Below, piece by piece: positions 18,644 through 27,212 of a stretch of 64,000 nucleotides of DNA; the first letter of the stretch is position 1; each line of letters opens with the position of its first letter. This DNA is from Lentimicrobiaceae bacterium. Lineage in GTDB: Bacteria > Bacteroidota > Bacteroidia > Bacteroidales > F082. The notes under the pieces were generated by a model that searched no databases, was not told where the DNA came from, and saw only the letters and a list, made by a program, of their open reading frames with translations. A program made the translations under genes and the position numbers. The stretch lies in assembly GCA_015061295.1 (NCBI GenBank), contig SUWU01000005.1, forward strand, positions 18,384 to 82,383, read 5' to 3'.

Positions 18644-18994
18644 ATGTCAAAGATTACAATAGAAAATATGGAGTTTTACGCCTATCATGGTCATTTTGAA
18701 GAAGAGCAGAAGATAGGCACATGGTTCAGTTTAGACTTAACGATGGAAGTCGATACAAGTAAGGCTGAGCTTTCTGATGAATTGGAAGACACCGTAGATT
18801 ATTCGGCGGTTTATCAAGTCGTCAAAGAACAGATGATGATACCCTCTAAGTTGTTGGAACATGTAGGGAGACGTATTTTAAATGCTGTTAAAGAAAGATT
18901 TTCAGATGTTAAAGATGCACAGCTTAAGATAAGGAAGATGAACCCGCCATTGGGAGGCAAGATGGATTTCGTGTCTTTGACGCTGACTTTTTGA
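18644..18994 (+). CDS. folB: Dihydroneopterin aldolase
   Basis: FolB cleaves 7,8-dihydroneopterin to 6-hydroxymethyl-dihydropterin and glycolaldehyde in folate synthesis. The 116-aa product has the family signatures ITIENMEFYAYHGHFEEEQ near the N-terminus and DTVDYSAVYQVV in the middle. LLEHVGRRI carries the conserved Glu. RKMNPPLGGKMDFVSL closes the fold. The ATG at 18644 is preferred over 18605, since the latter overlaps gltX and adds residues unlike the family. Confidence 0.93.
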   Translation: MSKITIENMEFYAYHGHFEEEQKIGTWFSLDLTMEVDTSKAELSDELEDTVDYSAVYQVVKEQMMIPSKLLEHVGRRILNAVKERFSDVKDAQLKIRKMNPPLGGKMDFVSLTLTF

Positions 18995-19053
18995 CTCATT
19001 AAGACGTGTCACTACTCATTAAAAAAATAATTGTTAAAAATATACAATTAGTG

Positions 19054-19083
19054 TTTGTAGATTAAAAAATAATTGTATCTTTG
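19054..19083 (+). promoter_or_regulatory. Promoter of tRNA-Cys
   Basis: TTTG (19054-19057) and TATCTTTG (19076-19083) match the Bacteroidota -33 and -7 elements with an 18-bp spacer. The sequence from the -7 box into the leader (TTTGCAGTCTCAAAAA) is identical to that before tRNA-Lys at 56678. Confidence 0.8.
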
Positions 19084-19095
19084 CAGTCTCAAAAA

Positions 19096-19166
19096 GGTAC
19101 CATGGCCGAGTGGCTAGGCAGAGGTCTGCAAAACCTTGTACGGCGGTTCGACTCCGTCTGGTACCT
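19096..19166 (+). tRNA. tRNA-Cys (GCA)
   Basis: The acceptor stem pairs GGTACCA (19096-19102) with TGGTACC (19159-19165), with U as discriminator base as expected for Cys. The anticodon arm is GAGGT-CTGCAAA-ACCTT, giving anticodon GCA. The T arm is GGCGG-TTCGACT-CCGTC. No CCA is encoded. Confidence 0.96.
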
Positions 19167-19170
19167 CAAG

Positions 19171-19200
19171 AAAGACGTCATGAAAGTGGCGTCTTTTTTT
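19171..19200 (+). terminator. Terminator of tRNA-Cys
   Basis: AAAGACGTCA (19171-19180) pairs with TGGCGTCTTT (19187-19196), ten pairs with one G-U, followed by a T run. Confidence 0.85.
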
Positions 19201-19237
19201 TGTCAATAACTGAGTCTCTGATACGTTTCAATATAAT

Positions 19238-19270
19238 AAAAAAAGAGCTGCCCAATTCAGAGCAGCCCTC
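19238..19270 (-). terminator. Terminator-like hairpin for the minus-strand FN3 gene
   Basis: On the minus strand GGCTGCTC and GGGCAGCTC form a bulged stem followed by a run of T (A run at 19238-19244 on the plus strand). It lies about 25 bp past the stop of the gene ending at 19295. Confidence 0.6.
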
Positions 19271-19294
19271 TCTCCATTATTCATTGTACACTAT

Positions 19295-21496
19295 TCATTT
19301 CTTCACAAATCTCTTTACGGTCTCGCCGTTGTCAGTAACGATTTTTACGAAGTAGATGCCAGCGTTTAAGTCAGCGACATTAACAACTTGTTGACTTGTT
19401 GACTTGTTGACTTGTTGACTCATAGCTTGACGACCGTAGATGTCGTAAATAGAAATCTCTTCAACGTTAACTTCTGCTGTGATGAACAACTCATTTTCAA
19501 CAGGGTTAGGATAGATGTTGAAAGATGCAGTGTTTTCATCGATGCCATCGCCTTTTGTTGTAGCGCAGGCTTCGTTAGACTCTAAAGACTCACCTCCATC
19601 ATTTAGTGCTGTCACCGTGAAGCAGTAGTTTGTATTTGGTTGTAAGCCTGTCACAAGGTATGTTGTCTCTGTTACAGTGATGAGTTTTGTAGCACCTTGA
19701 TAAATGTTATAAGTTGTTGCGTTATCGACAGCGTTCCATGACAATGAGATTGTTGTCTCGCTTTCTGCTTTAGCTTCAAGGTTGGCAGGAGCTGCAGGAA
19801 CTTCAGGTGTTGCCTCGAAAGTATCGTCACAGACTTCTGATGATTTGTCAGATTCTTTTTCTTCATTAGCAGCTGTCACTGTGAAGCAGTAATTTGTTTC
19901 AGGTTCTAAGCCTTCTACCATATACGAGGTCTCTGTCACAGTAGCGATTACTTCATCACCAGAATATACATTGTATTTTGTAGCGTTTTCAGCAGCATTC
20001 CACGACACTTTGATTGTTGTCTCGCTGAATGCGATAGCTTTAACGTTATCTGGTATTGTAGGTGCTGTGAAGTCAATAGGTTCTTCTGGTGTTAATTCTG
20101 AATCTGTAACAAGTTTTACATTATCTAAACATAAAGCATATCCGTTGGTCTGTTTGTAATGACGGAACCCGATGTATAATTCTTTACCAGCATAGTCTGC
20201 CAAGGAATAAGCTTTCGTCTCACCTGTGATGTTGCTATATCTTTCAAACCAAACGACATCGAAGTTGATACCATCTTCAGAAACGACAATAGCATATTGG
20301 TCTGTATTGTTACTACCAGCTTGTCTGATGTCCCATTCGAGAGTCGATGTCTCTGTGATGAGGTATGATTTTTCTGTTACGATATAATTGTCAGGTGTAT
20401 GTGTTGCTGATGAGAATTCATCAAATGTCATTGAATATACTGCTATAGATCCGTCTTTACCATAATAAAGGTTCATAAGTTGCTCCACGAACTCACCGAT
20501 AACATTTTCTTGAGGTGTTCCCCAGTTAGGACAAGCGTAACTTGCTTCCGAGCCTTGGAAAACACGTAATCCTGTCTTTGTACCATCGTTGAAGTCGAAG
20601 AGGAATGTGGTCTGTTTTTGTTGAGTCACAGCACATGCTTCGTTTGATTTTTCTGACTCTTGGTCTGATGAAGCTGTCACAGTGAAGCAGTAGTTTGTTT
20701 CAGGTTCAAGGTTTTCTACAACGTATGTTGTAGTTGATATTCCTGATGCTATTTTGTCATTATTTTGATATACATTATAGCTTGTTGCATTTTCGGAAGC
20801 GTTCCATGTCAACTCTATCTGAGTGTCACTTAATGCAGTAGCTACTAAGTTTGTTGGAGCTTCTGGTGCAGGGTCGAGTTCTTCTCCAGAGCCATCATCA
20901 ACGATAGACAAAAGTACATGATTAATGTTAGCAGAGAGTGTTCCTGTTTGTGTTATATTTGTTGCATCACCATAATTGTCATTCCATGCTTTTCCGTAAA
21001 GCATTCTATTTTCTGATGTAGCATCTGATGCAAATTTTGTCACAAGAGAAGAACTGGTTCCTGTAACATCGTTTATGCACAATAAGAGATTCTTACCTTT
21101 TTTATACGTAAAAGGAGTCTGGAAGGTGATGGTTGTCCAACTGCCTTCGCTAAATGCCACAGAGCCTTCATAGACTAAATTTTGATCTGTAAGTGTTACC
21201 CAGTCTGAAGTGCTACTGAATGATGTCTTGTCGGTATTTGCCATATACACTTTAAAGGTACGTACAGCACTTCTAAGCGTACATTTGAATGAGATGCTTT
21301 GTATTTTACCAGATTGCTCTTGCATTTCTTCTGCCAAGAAAATCTGTTGAACTAAGCTGGTATAGCTATCAATGTAACTTGGTGAATAATTTATTTCTCC
21401 TGTACCACTGCCAATAGTTATAGTAACAGGTTCTTGCGCCTTGAGTGTTCCAAACATACAGAACACACATAATGTGAAAAGTAGAAGTTTCTTCAT
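19295..21496 (-). CDS. Secreted protein with three fibronectin type III domains and T9SS sorting domain
   Basis: A 733-aa protein with a signal peptide (1-20). An N-terminal beta domain (21-205) is followed by an FN3 domain (about 212-290). A carbohydrate-binding-like or choice-of-anchor segment spans about 295-465. Two further FN3 domains lie at about 475-560 and 565-650. The three FN3 units share W-N-A-x-E/D-N-A-T-x-Y-N-V/I-Y and E-T-N-Y-C-F-T-V-T-A, so they arose by internal duplication. The last 75 residues are a T9SS sorting domain interrupted by a perfect 4 x 8-bp array (19386-19417). It probably serves as an adhesin or binding protein. Confidence 0.82.
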   Translation of the reverse strand: MKKLLLFTLCVFCMFGTLKAQEPVTITIGSGTGEINYSPSYIDSYTSLVQQIFLAEEMQEQSGKIQSISFKCTLRSAVRTFKVYMANTDKTSFSSTSDWVTLTDQNLVYEGSVAFSEGSWTTITFQTPFTYKKGKNLLLCINDVTGTSSSLVTKFASDATSENRMLYGKAWNDNYGDATNITQTGTLSANINHVLLSIVDDGSGEELDPAPEAPTNLVATALSDTQIELTWNASENATSYNVYQNNDKIASGISTTTYVVENLEPETNYCFTVTASSDQESEKSNEACAVTQQKQTTFLFDFNDGTKTGLRVFQGSEASYACPNWGTPQENVIGEFVEQLMNLYYGKDGSIAVYSMTFDEFSSATHTPDNYIVTEKSYLITETSTLEWDIRQAGSNNTDQYAIVVSEDGINFDVVWFERYSNITGETKAYSLADYAGKELYIGFRHYKQTNGYALCLDNVKLVTDSELTPEEPIDFTAPTIPDNVKAIAFSETTIKVSWNAAENATKYNVYSGDEVIATVTETSYMVEGLEPETNYCFTVTAANEEKESDKSSEVCDDTFEATPEVPAAPANLEAKAESETTISLSWNAVDNATTYNIYQGATKLITVTETTYLVTGLQPNTNYCFTVTALNDGGESLESNEACATTKGDGIDENTASFNIYPNPVENELFITAEVNVEEISIYDIYGRQAMSQQVNKSTSQQVVNVADLNAGIYFVKIVTDNGETVKRFVKK
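19386..19417 (-). repeat. Perfect 4 x 8-bp tandem repeat inside a T9SS sorting domain
   Basis: Four exact copies of ACTTGTTG on the plus strand (AGTCAACA in coding sense). In frame they encode the QQVNKSTSQQ stretch. Eight is not a multiple of three, so gain or loss of one unit would shift the frame in the last 40 or so codons and remove the sorting signal. Confidence 0.9.
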
Positions 21497-21558
21497 AACA
21501 TTAAAAAATTAAATTAATTAGCTCACAAAGGTACAATTTTTTAGCATATGAAAATAAA

Positions 21559-23307
21559 TCAATTATATACTGTCACTACATCTTTCTCTCTTTTCGTAAA
21601 TCCCGTTAAATCAAAGAGTTCTGTTACGACAACGTAAATGCCAGGAGTGACAACATGTCTATTGTCATCGCATCCGTCCCAAAATATACATGTTTCATAT
21701 TCAACGAGACTATTATGTAACAGCTCTCTTATCATATTTCCTTCAGTATCAAAAATCTTGATATTAACACTATAACCTTCTTTATCAAAATTGCAATAGA
21801 TTCCGCAATTATCATCACGACCATCGCCGTCGGGTGAGAAGATTTCTGGGACGACATCTATCATATCATCATTATTCTCGATGATATTCATCGTCATAGA
21901 GTTTTTATATCCAGGAGTGCCATAGTTGACGTTATATGCTGCTGAATGCCAATTATCTTCCGCATCAGAAGAGCGTTCTGAAGATATTCTCTCCAACGAC
22001 ACGCCTTGCGTCTCCGCTAATAAGTCATAGTGCATCTTGTCGGAATAAAAAATCTCATCAATGATATTTCTTGCCTTATCACAAACGATGACTCTACCTT
22101 CTTCATTAGGAAAAGATGGCATCGACTTTAAATCTAAGAAACATTCTGAGTCGGAGACATAATGCGATTTTACAGCATCGCCATCGATAGATAGAAGGAG
22201 ATATGAGTGGGGGAGAAGTGACCTTGAAACAAAACATATCTCCTTTAATGTAGTATCAACAGGATTGGGAAATGCTTGTTTCACAGTGCCAACCATCAGC
22301 GAGCTTATATCTATTACCTTCTCGGAACGATTGTAAAGTTCAATGTATTCGACACAGTCGTTGGTAGGATTAAATAATATCTCGTTAATGATGACATCGT
22401 TTTGTTCAATTACTTCAGCTATACCAAAAACAACCTTAATCTCGGTGTCTGATGCTATATCTTTGCAGTTTAAAATATTATTAACTTCAAGCGTATATAA
22501 TCTGTCTTCTTCAAAGTCGTTGCTGAAAATCAATTCTACGGAGCTGTTGTCGTTGGAAGTAGAATGTGCTTCTATAGGATTAGACTGTGTCTCTATCACA
22601 AGATAGTTATTCACATCGAGCAGACTTTCAACATTCATTTTCTGATTGAAATAAACCTCTATGATGTTGTCCGACAGGAAACAAATATAATCAACCTCAG
22701 GCTTTATGATGTTTTCTCTGCTGATAGAGTTTTTTGTTCCTGGTGTTCCCCCCGCTCCACAAACGCTACTGCCCCAATTGCGCTTCCCCGCACAAGGATG
22801 CCTCGCATCAATCTGCTCCAACGACCAACCTCCCTCTTCTTTATAATCGTCACTATGCCAATCAAGTGAAAACTCTACCTGCGAAATGTAATATTCTTCT
22901 TCGTCAACAAGCGTCAGCTCACAACCAGAATTGGTGACCTTAAACGATTTAAAACCATGACATCTACCATATCGCGACATCTCTTCCACCGCATCTTCAT
23001 GACATATGATGAGATAATCTTCTACTTGAAGTATGACATCTTCCTCAAAATGATATTTGCTGCTGCCAATCGTTAATTTCCAATCATTTAGATTTATATC
23101 TTCCTCCGAAACATTATATAACTCAACATATTCCCATTCTGGCAAATCTCTCGCTGGAGTAGGATCTGCCATTATCTCGTTGATGACAATGGATTCTTGG
23201 CTATGACTTTGACTATGACTTTGACTATGACTATGACAATGACAATGACAATGACAATGACTTTGATACAGACATGTGATGATGAATAAAAGAAGTAACG
23301 GTTTCAT
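21559..23307 (-). CDS. Secreted lamin-tail-domain protein with His/Ser/Cys repeat after the signal peptide
   Basis: A 582-aa protein with a short signal peptide and a possible lipobox (FIITC). A run of alternating Cys-His, Ser-His and Ser-Gln pairs follows, encoded by a hexanucleotide array at 23202-23261. Two lamin-tail-like domains are visible: SIVINEIMADP...EYVELYN (about 38-190) and DVIINEILFNP...EYIELYN (about 300-450). A bacterial Ig-like segment lies between them. The C-terminus (FSPDGDGRDDNCGI, then GNMIRELL and TPGIYVVV) resembles the gliding-motility-type or FlgD-like sorting domain. No enzyme signature was found. It is likely a cell-surface structural or adhesive protein. Confidence 0.75.
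   Translation of the reverse strand: MKPLLLLFIITCLYQSHCHCHCHCHSHSQSHSQSHSQESIVINEIMADPTPARDLPEWEYVELYNVSEEDINLNDWKLTIGSSKYHFEEDVILQVEDYLIICHEDAVEEMSRYGRCHGFKSFKVTNSGCELTLVDEEEYYISQVEFSLDWHSDDYKEEGGWSLEQIDARHPCAGKRNWGSSVCGAGGTPGTKNSISRENIIKPEVDYICFLSDNIIEVYFNQKMNVESLLDVNNYLVIETQSNPIEAHSTSNDNSSVELIFSNDFEEDRLYTLEVNNILNCKDIASDTEIKVVFGIAEVIEQNDVIINEILFNPTNDCVEYIELYNRSEKVIDISSLMVGTVKQAFPNPVDTTLKEICFVSRSLLPHSYLLLSIDGDAVKSHYVSDSECFLDLKSMPSFPNEEGRVIVCDKARNIIDEIFYSDKMHYDLLAETQGVSLERISSERSSDAEDNWHSAAYNVNYGTPGYKNSMTMNIIENNDDMIDVVPEIFSPDGDGRDDNCGIYCNFDKEGYSVNIKIFDTEGNMIRELLHNSLVEYETCIFWDGCDDNRHVVTPGIYVVVTELFDLTGFTKREKDVVTVYN
23202..23261 (-). repeat. Hexanucleotide array (10 units) in coding sequence
   Basis: Ten 6-bp units on the plus strand: TATGAC, TTTGAC, TATGAC, TTTGAC, TATGAC x2, AATGAC x4. 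In coding sense these are GTCATA, GTCAAA and GTCATT. They keep the frame. The same unit family forms the non-coding array at 40927-40986. Confidence 0.9.
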
Positions 23308-23463
23308 AGTTTTATGGTTTTTCTTTTTACTACATAAAAACGTTTCTAATAAATTCGTATTTTTGCATGTAAAAGTATGACTTTTTTATTATAAACAGTT
23401 GGATTTTAACATTTTTTAACATTTTTGTATGATAATGTTATTGATAATAAAATTTATGACGAT

Positions 23464-24453
23464 ATGAAGATAGCAGTTATTGGTGCCACAGGAGTAGTGG
23501 GGCAGAAGATGTTGCAGGTTTTAGAGGAGCAGAATCTGTCTTTTGATGAGCTTATCGTCGCCGCGTCGGAGAAGTCGATAGGGAAGAAAATATTATTTAA
23601 AGACAAAGAATACACATTGATGTCGGTAGAACAGGCTATTGAGGAGTGTCCTAACATTGCGATATTTTCTGCTGGAGCGGGGACATCGCTGAAGTATGCC
23701 AAGAAATTTGCTGAGCGGGGAACCTACGTCATCGACAACAGTTCTGCTTGGCGTAAAGATATGGAAGTGCCTCTCGTAGTGCCAGAAATCAACGCATCAG
23801 ACATCAATATTAATAATCATATCATCGCAAATCCTAACTGCACAACGATATGTATGCTGATGGCAGTGGCTCCATTACATAAGAGATATAAAGTGAAGAG
23901 ACTCGTTATATCAACGTATCAGTCTGTTAGCGGTAGCGGTCAGAAAGGATTAGATCAACTTGCCTGTGAGCAAAGAGGCGTCACTTCTGACAACCCAGCT
24001 TATCCTCATCAGATTCATGAGAATGTTATCCCTCATGGTGGCGATTTCTCTGAGACAGGCTACACCGCAGAAGAAGATAAACTCGTGTTCGAGACTAATA
24101 AAATCTTACATTCCGACATAGCCGTCACAGCTACCGTGGTGCGCGTCCCCGTCTATGGCGGCCATTCAGAAAGCGTCAATATAGAGTTTGAACAACAGTT
24201 TGATTTAGATGAGGTAAAAGAAGTCTTGTCGAATACTCCTGGCGTAAAAGTCTATGATAACCCATCAGAAAATATATATCCTATGCCTATAATGGCTTAC
24301 GATAAAGACGAGGTCTTCGTCGGTCGTATCCGTCGCGACTTTAGCATAGAAAAGGGTCTTAACCTTTGGGTTGTTTCCGACAACATTAGAAAGGGCGCAG
24401 CAACAAATGCCGTACAAATAGCTAAATACATCATTGAGAATTTTAAAATATGA
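23464..24453 (+). CDS. asd: Aspartate-semialdehyde dehydrogenase
   Basis: This enzyme reduces L-aspartyl phosphate to aspartate semialdehyde with NADPH, on the path to lysine/diaminopimelate, threonine and methionine. MKIAVIGATGVVGQ is the nucleotide-binding start, NPNCTT holds the catalytic Cys126, and the SVSGSGQKG and GGHSESV regions fit the family. The start at 23464 (329 aa) matches the family, whereas 23425 would add an unrelated 13-residue leader. It overlaps ribF by 4 bp (ATGA). A candidate -7 box (TATTTTTG) is at 23358-23365. Confidence 0.94.
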   Translation: MKIAVIGATGVVGQKMLQVLEEQNLSFDELIVAASEKSIGKKILFKDKEYTLMSVEQAIEECPNIAIFSAGAGTSLKYAKKFAERGTYVIDNSSAWRKDMEVPLVVPEINASDININNHIIANPNCTTICMLMAVAPLHKRYKVKRLVISTYQSVSGSGQKGLDQLACEQRGVTSDNPAYPHQIHENVIPHGGDFSETGYTAEEDKLVFETNKILHSDIAVTATVVRVPVYGGHSESVNIEFEQQFDLDEVKEVLSNTPGVKVYDNPSENIYPMPIMAYDKDEVFVGRIRRDFSIEKGLNLWVVSDNIRKGAATNAVQIAKYIIENFKI

Positions 24454-25376
24454 AGATATATCACGACTTTAATGACTTTGTGAAAGTGCCTAATGCTATC
24501 GTCACGATAGGAACTTTCGATGGTGTACATCTCGGTCATCAGGTTATCCTAAAAGATATGATAAAGACAGCTAAAGAGATAGGAGGAGAAACCGTCGTGA
24601 TAACATTCTATCCACACCCTCGTCAAGTACTTAATATCAATAGCTCTAACCTCCGTTTTATCACAACACAAGAACATAAGATACAGCTCCTCGAAGAGAT
24701 AGGCATCGACAATCTTGTCATTGTAAACTTCACAAAAGAGTTTTCTCGTATCACTTCTGATTGTTTTATCCGCGATTATGTCATCGAAAAAATATCTCCT
24801 GTTCGTTTTGTAATAGGTTATGATCATCATTTTGGTAAAAACAGAATGGGCGATTTTGACCTCTTGTATGATTTAGGAATGCAATATCGTTTTAAGGTAC
24901 AACGTATTCCTGCTCATGATGTTCAAAATATAGCAGTTAGCTCTACTAAGATACGTCTTTCTTTGGAACAGGGCGATGTGGAACATGCTAATGCACTCTT
25001 AGGTTATCAATTTTCATATAAAGGTAAGGTCATCTCTGGCGAGCGTATCGGAAGAGAGATAGGCTATCGTACAGCTAATTTAGATGTAGCTAATGAATAT
25101 CGCCTGATAAAGAGTGCCGGTGTTTATGCTTCTTATGTGGATTATGAAGATAAGGAGTATAAAGCAATGACTTATATAGGTAAAAAACCTACTATTACCA
25201 ACAACGATACTGAGAATATAGAGGTTCATATCTTAGATTTTGATGGCGATTTATACGATAAAGAACTGAAGATTCGTTTTGTCGCTAAGATTAGAGATGA
25301 ACAGAAATTTGATGATTTAGAATCTTTAAGAACTCAGATTGAGATTGACGAAAATAAAATAAGAGAATTATTATAA
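24450..25376 (+). CDS. ribF: Bifunctional riboflavin kinase / FAD synthetase
   Basis: RibF phosphorylates riboflavin to FMN and adenylates FMN to FAD. The 308-aa protein has an N-terminal adenylyltransferase domain (GTFDGVHLGHQVIL holds the HxGH-type motif, and AVSSTKIRLSLEQGD ends the domain). A C-terminal flavokinase domain follows, with GRIGREIGYRTANL-type residues (ERIGREIGYRTANLDV). It overlaps asd by 4 bp, implying translational coupling. Confidence 0.93.
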   Translation: MKIYHDFNDFVKVPNAIVTIGTFDGVHLGHQVILKDMIKTAKEIGGETVVITFYPHPRQVLNINSSNLRFITTQEHKIQLLEEIGIDNLVIVNFTKEFSRITSDCFIRDYVIEKISPVRFVIGYDHHFGKNRMGDFDLLYDLGMQYRFKVQRIPAHDVQNIAVSSTKIRLSLEQGDVEHANALLGYQFSYKGKVISGERIGREIGYRTANLDVANEYRLIKSAGVYASYVDYEDKEYKAMTYIGKKPTITNNDTENIEVHILDFDGDLYDKELKIRFVAKIRDEQKFDDLESLRTQIEIDENKIRELL

Positions 25377-25404
25377 TTTGATAAACACTTAAATTTATTT
25401 TGAT

Positions 25405-27147
25405 ATGAAAAGATTACTAACATTAATGATTATCATGTGTTTCGTTTCTTTTATGAAACCAACACAGGCTTGTACCAACTTTTTAATTACTCCTGGCGCA
25501 TCTGTCGATGGCTCATCGATGATTTCTTATGCCGCCGACTCTCATGTCCTTTTCGGTGAATTGTATCATTATCCTGCTGCTGATTATCCAGAAGGTGCTA
25601 TGAGAGAAATCTATGACTGGGATTCAGGTCGTTATCTCGGAAGGATACCAGAGGTACCTCATACTTACAATGTTGTAGGTAACATGAACGAATGGCAGCT
25701 CGCTATAGGTGAAACAACCTTCGGTGGACTTCCAAATCTCGGTAATCCAGAGGGTATGATAGATTATGGTAGCTTGATATATACCACACTTCAACGTGCT
25801 AAGACAGCTCGCGAAGCTATCAAGACAATGGCAGAACTTGTTGCTGAGTACGGTTATTTCAGCGATGGCGAGTCGTTCTCTATCGCCGACCCTAACGAGG
25901 TCTGGATTATGGAACTCATCGGTAAAGGTCAGGAGAAAGGTGCAGTGTGGGTAGCTCGTCGCATCCCTGATGGCTACGTCTCAGCTCACGCTAACCAAGC
26001 TCGTATCACTACTTTCCCTTTGGCAACAAGGAAAAATAAAAATAGTATCACCTCAAAGAATTTAGACAAACTTCTGAAGAATCCTAACATCGACTGTGTA
26101 TATGCAGAAGACGTGATTTCTTTTGCTAAGAAAAACAACTTATACGTTGGAGCAGATGAGCAGTTCTCTTTCTCTGATGTATATGCCCCTGTCGATTTCA
26201 GTGGCGCTCGTGCCTGCGAGATTCGTGTTTGGGCTATGTTTAACCAAGTTGTCGATGACATGAATCAATATTGGGATTATGCAACAGGAAGAAATATAAA
26301 TCGTGTGAAACCTTATGTCAAAGGTGAGCCTCAGACACCTGAGAATTTCCCTACCAACAGAATGCCACTCTGGGTCAAGCCTAATGAGAAAGTTTCAGTC
26401 TTAGACATGATGGCTTTTATGCGCGACCATCTTGAAGGTACAGAACTCGATATGACTCAAGATATTGGAGCTGGTCCTTTCGGCTGTCCATACAGACCAC
26501 GTCCTATGGGCTTTGAAGTTGATGGCGTAGAATATGTTCACGAACGCGCTACTGCAACACAGCAGACTGCTTTCTCTTTCGTAGCACAATGTAGGCCTAA
26601 CACCATTAATAATATAGGTGGTATTATCTGGTTCGGCGTCGATGACGCAGCAAGCACAGTCTATTGTCCTATGTACACCTGCATGACAGAGATTCCTCTT
26701 TGTTTCAGAGAAGGCAATGGCGACATCATGGAATATTCTGAGACAGCAGCATTCTGGGCTTTCAACCAAGTGACAAACTGGGCTTATACAAAATATAACT
26801 ACATTCATCCAGAGATTGCTGAGAAACAAGCAGCTTACGAACAAGGCTGGGTGAAGACAGTGTTAGACGTCGATGCTAAAGCCGCTGAGCTTTACAAAGA
26901 AGACCCTAAGAAAGCTGTGGAATATCTTACTAAATTCTCAAGTACTGAAGCTGAGAAATTGACAGCCGACTGGAGAGAGTTTTACAAATATTTGTTCGTG
27001 AAATATATGGATTTCAATATCAAGACAGCTCAGCCTACACCTAAGAGCTACAAGTTCTTCGCTCCTAAGGTTGAACAACCAGAATTTAACGAGGAATTTT
27101 ACAGAGCTATCATAGAACAGACAGGCGATAAATTGAGAGTTTATTGA
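25405..27147 (+). CDS. C69-family dipeptidase (N-terminal nucleophile hydrolase)
   Basis: A 580-aa exported peptidase. The signal peptide (1-22) ends just before Cys23 in ACTNFLITPGASVDGS, so cleavage would expose Cys23 as the N-terminal nucleophile. This is the C69 (PepD/U34) arrangement. GETTFGGLPNL and DGESFSIADPNEVWIMEL are further family motifs, and the GPFGCPYRPRP segment near residue 355 is also typical. It probably hydrolyses dipeptides in the periplasm, downstream of the secreted endo- and aminopeptidases in this region. It converges on cydB across a bidirectional terminator. Confidence 0.88.
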   Translation: MKRLLTLMIIMCFVSFMKPTQACTNFLITPGASVDGSSMISYAADSHVLFGELYHYPAADYPEGAMREIYDWDSGRYLGRIPEVPHTYNVVGNMNEWQLAIGETTFGGLPNLGNPEGMIDYGSLIYTTLQRAKTAREAIKTMAELVAEYGYFSDGESFSIADPNEVWIMELIGKGQEKGAVWVARRIPDGYVSAHANQARITTFPLATRKNKNSITSKNLDKLLKNPNIDCVYAEDVISFAKKNNLYVGADEQFSFSDVYAPVDFSGARACEIRVWAMFNQVVDDMNQYWDYATGRNINRVKPYVKGEPQTPENFPTNRMPLWVKPNEKVSVLDMMAFMRDHLEGTELDMTQDIGAGPFGCPYRPRPMGFEVDGVEYVHERATATQQTAFSFVAQCRPNTINNIGGIIWFGVDDAASTVYCPMYTCMTEIPLCFREGNGDIMEYSETAAFWAFNQVTNWAYTKYNYIHPEIAEKQAAYEQGWVKTVLDVDAKAAELYKEDPKKAVEYLTKFSSTEAEKLTADWREFYKYLFVKYMDFNIKTAQPTPKSYKFFAPKVEQPEFNEEFYRAIIEQTGDKLRVY

Positions 27148-27170
27148 TGAGAAGATGATACAAAAATTAA

Positions 27171-27196
27171 AGCCGCAAGATATCTTGCGGCTTTTT
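27171..27196. terminator. Bidirectional terminator between C69 peptidase and cydB
   Basis: AGCCGCAAGAT and ATCTTGCGGCT (27171-27192) form a perfect 22-bp palindrome, with T-rich sequence to the right and A-rich sequence to the left. It can serve both converging genes. Confidence 0.88.
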
Positions 27197-27212
27197 CGTT
27201 TCTTAATATATT

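Noticed and set aside
19386..19417. CRISPR-like repeats (also considered at 23202, 33929 and 40927)
   Set aside because: Units are 6-8 bp, directly adjacent without spacers, and no cas genes are present.
26401..26844. 147-codon open frame on the minus strand
   Set aside because: Antisense to the C69 dipeptidase; Cys- and His-rich composition is typical of a shadow frame.
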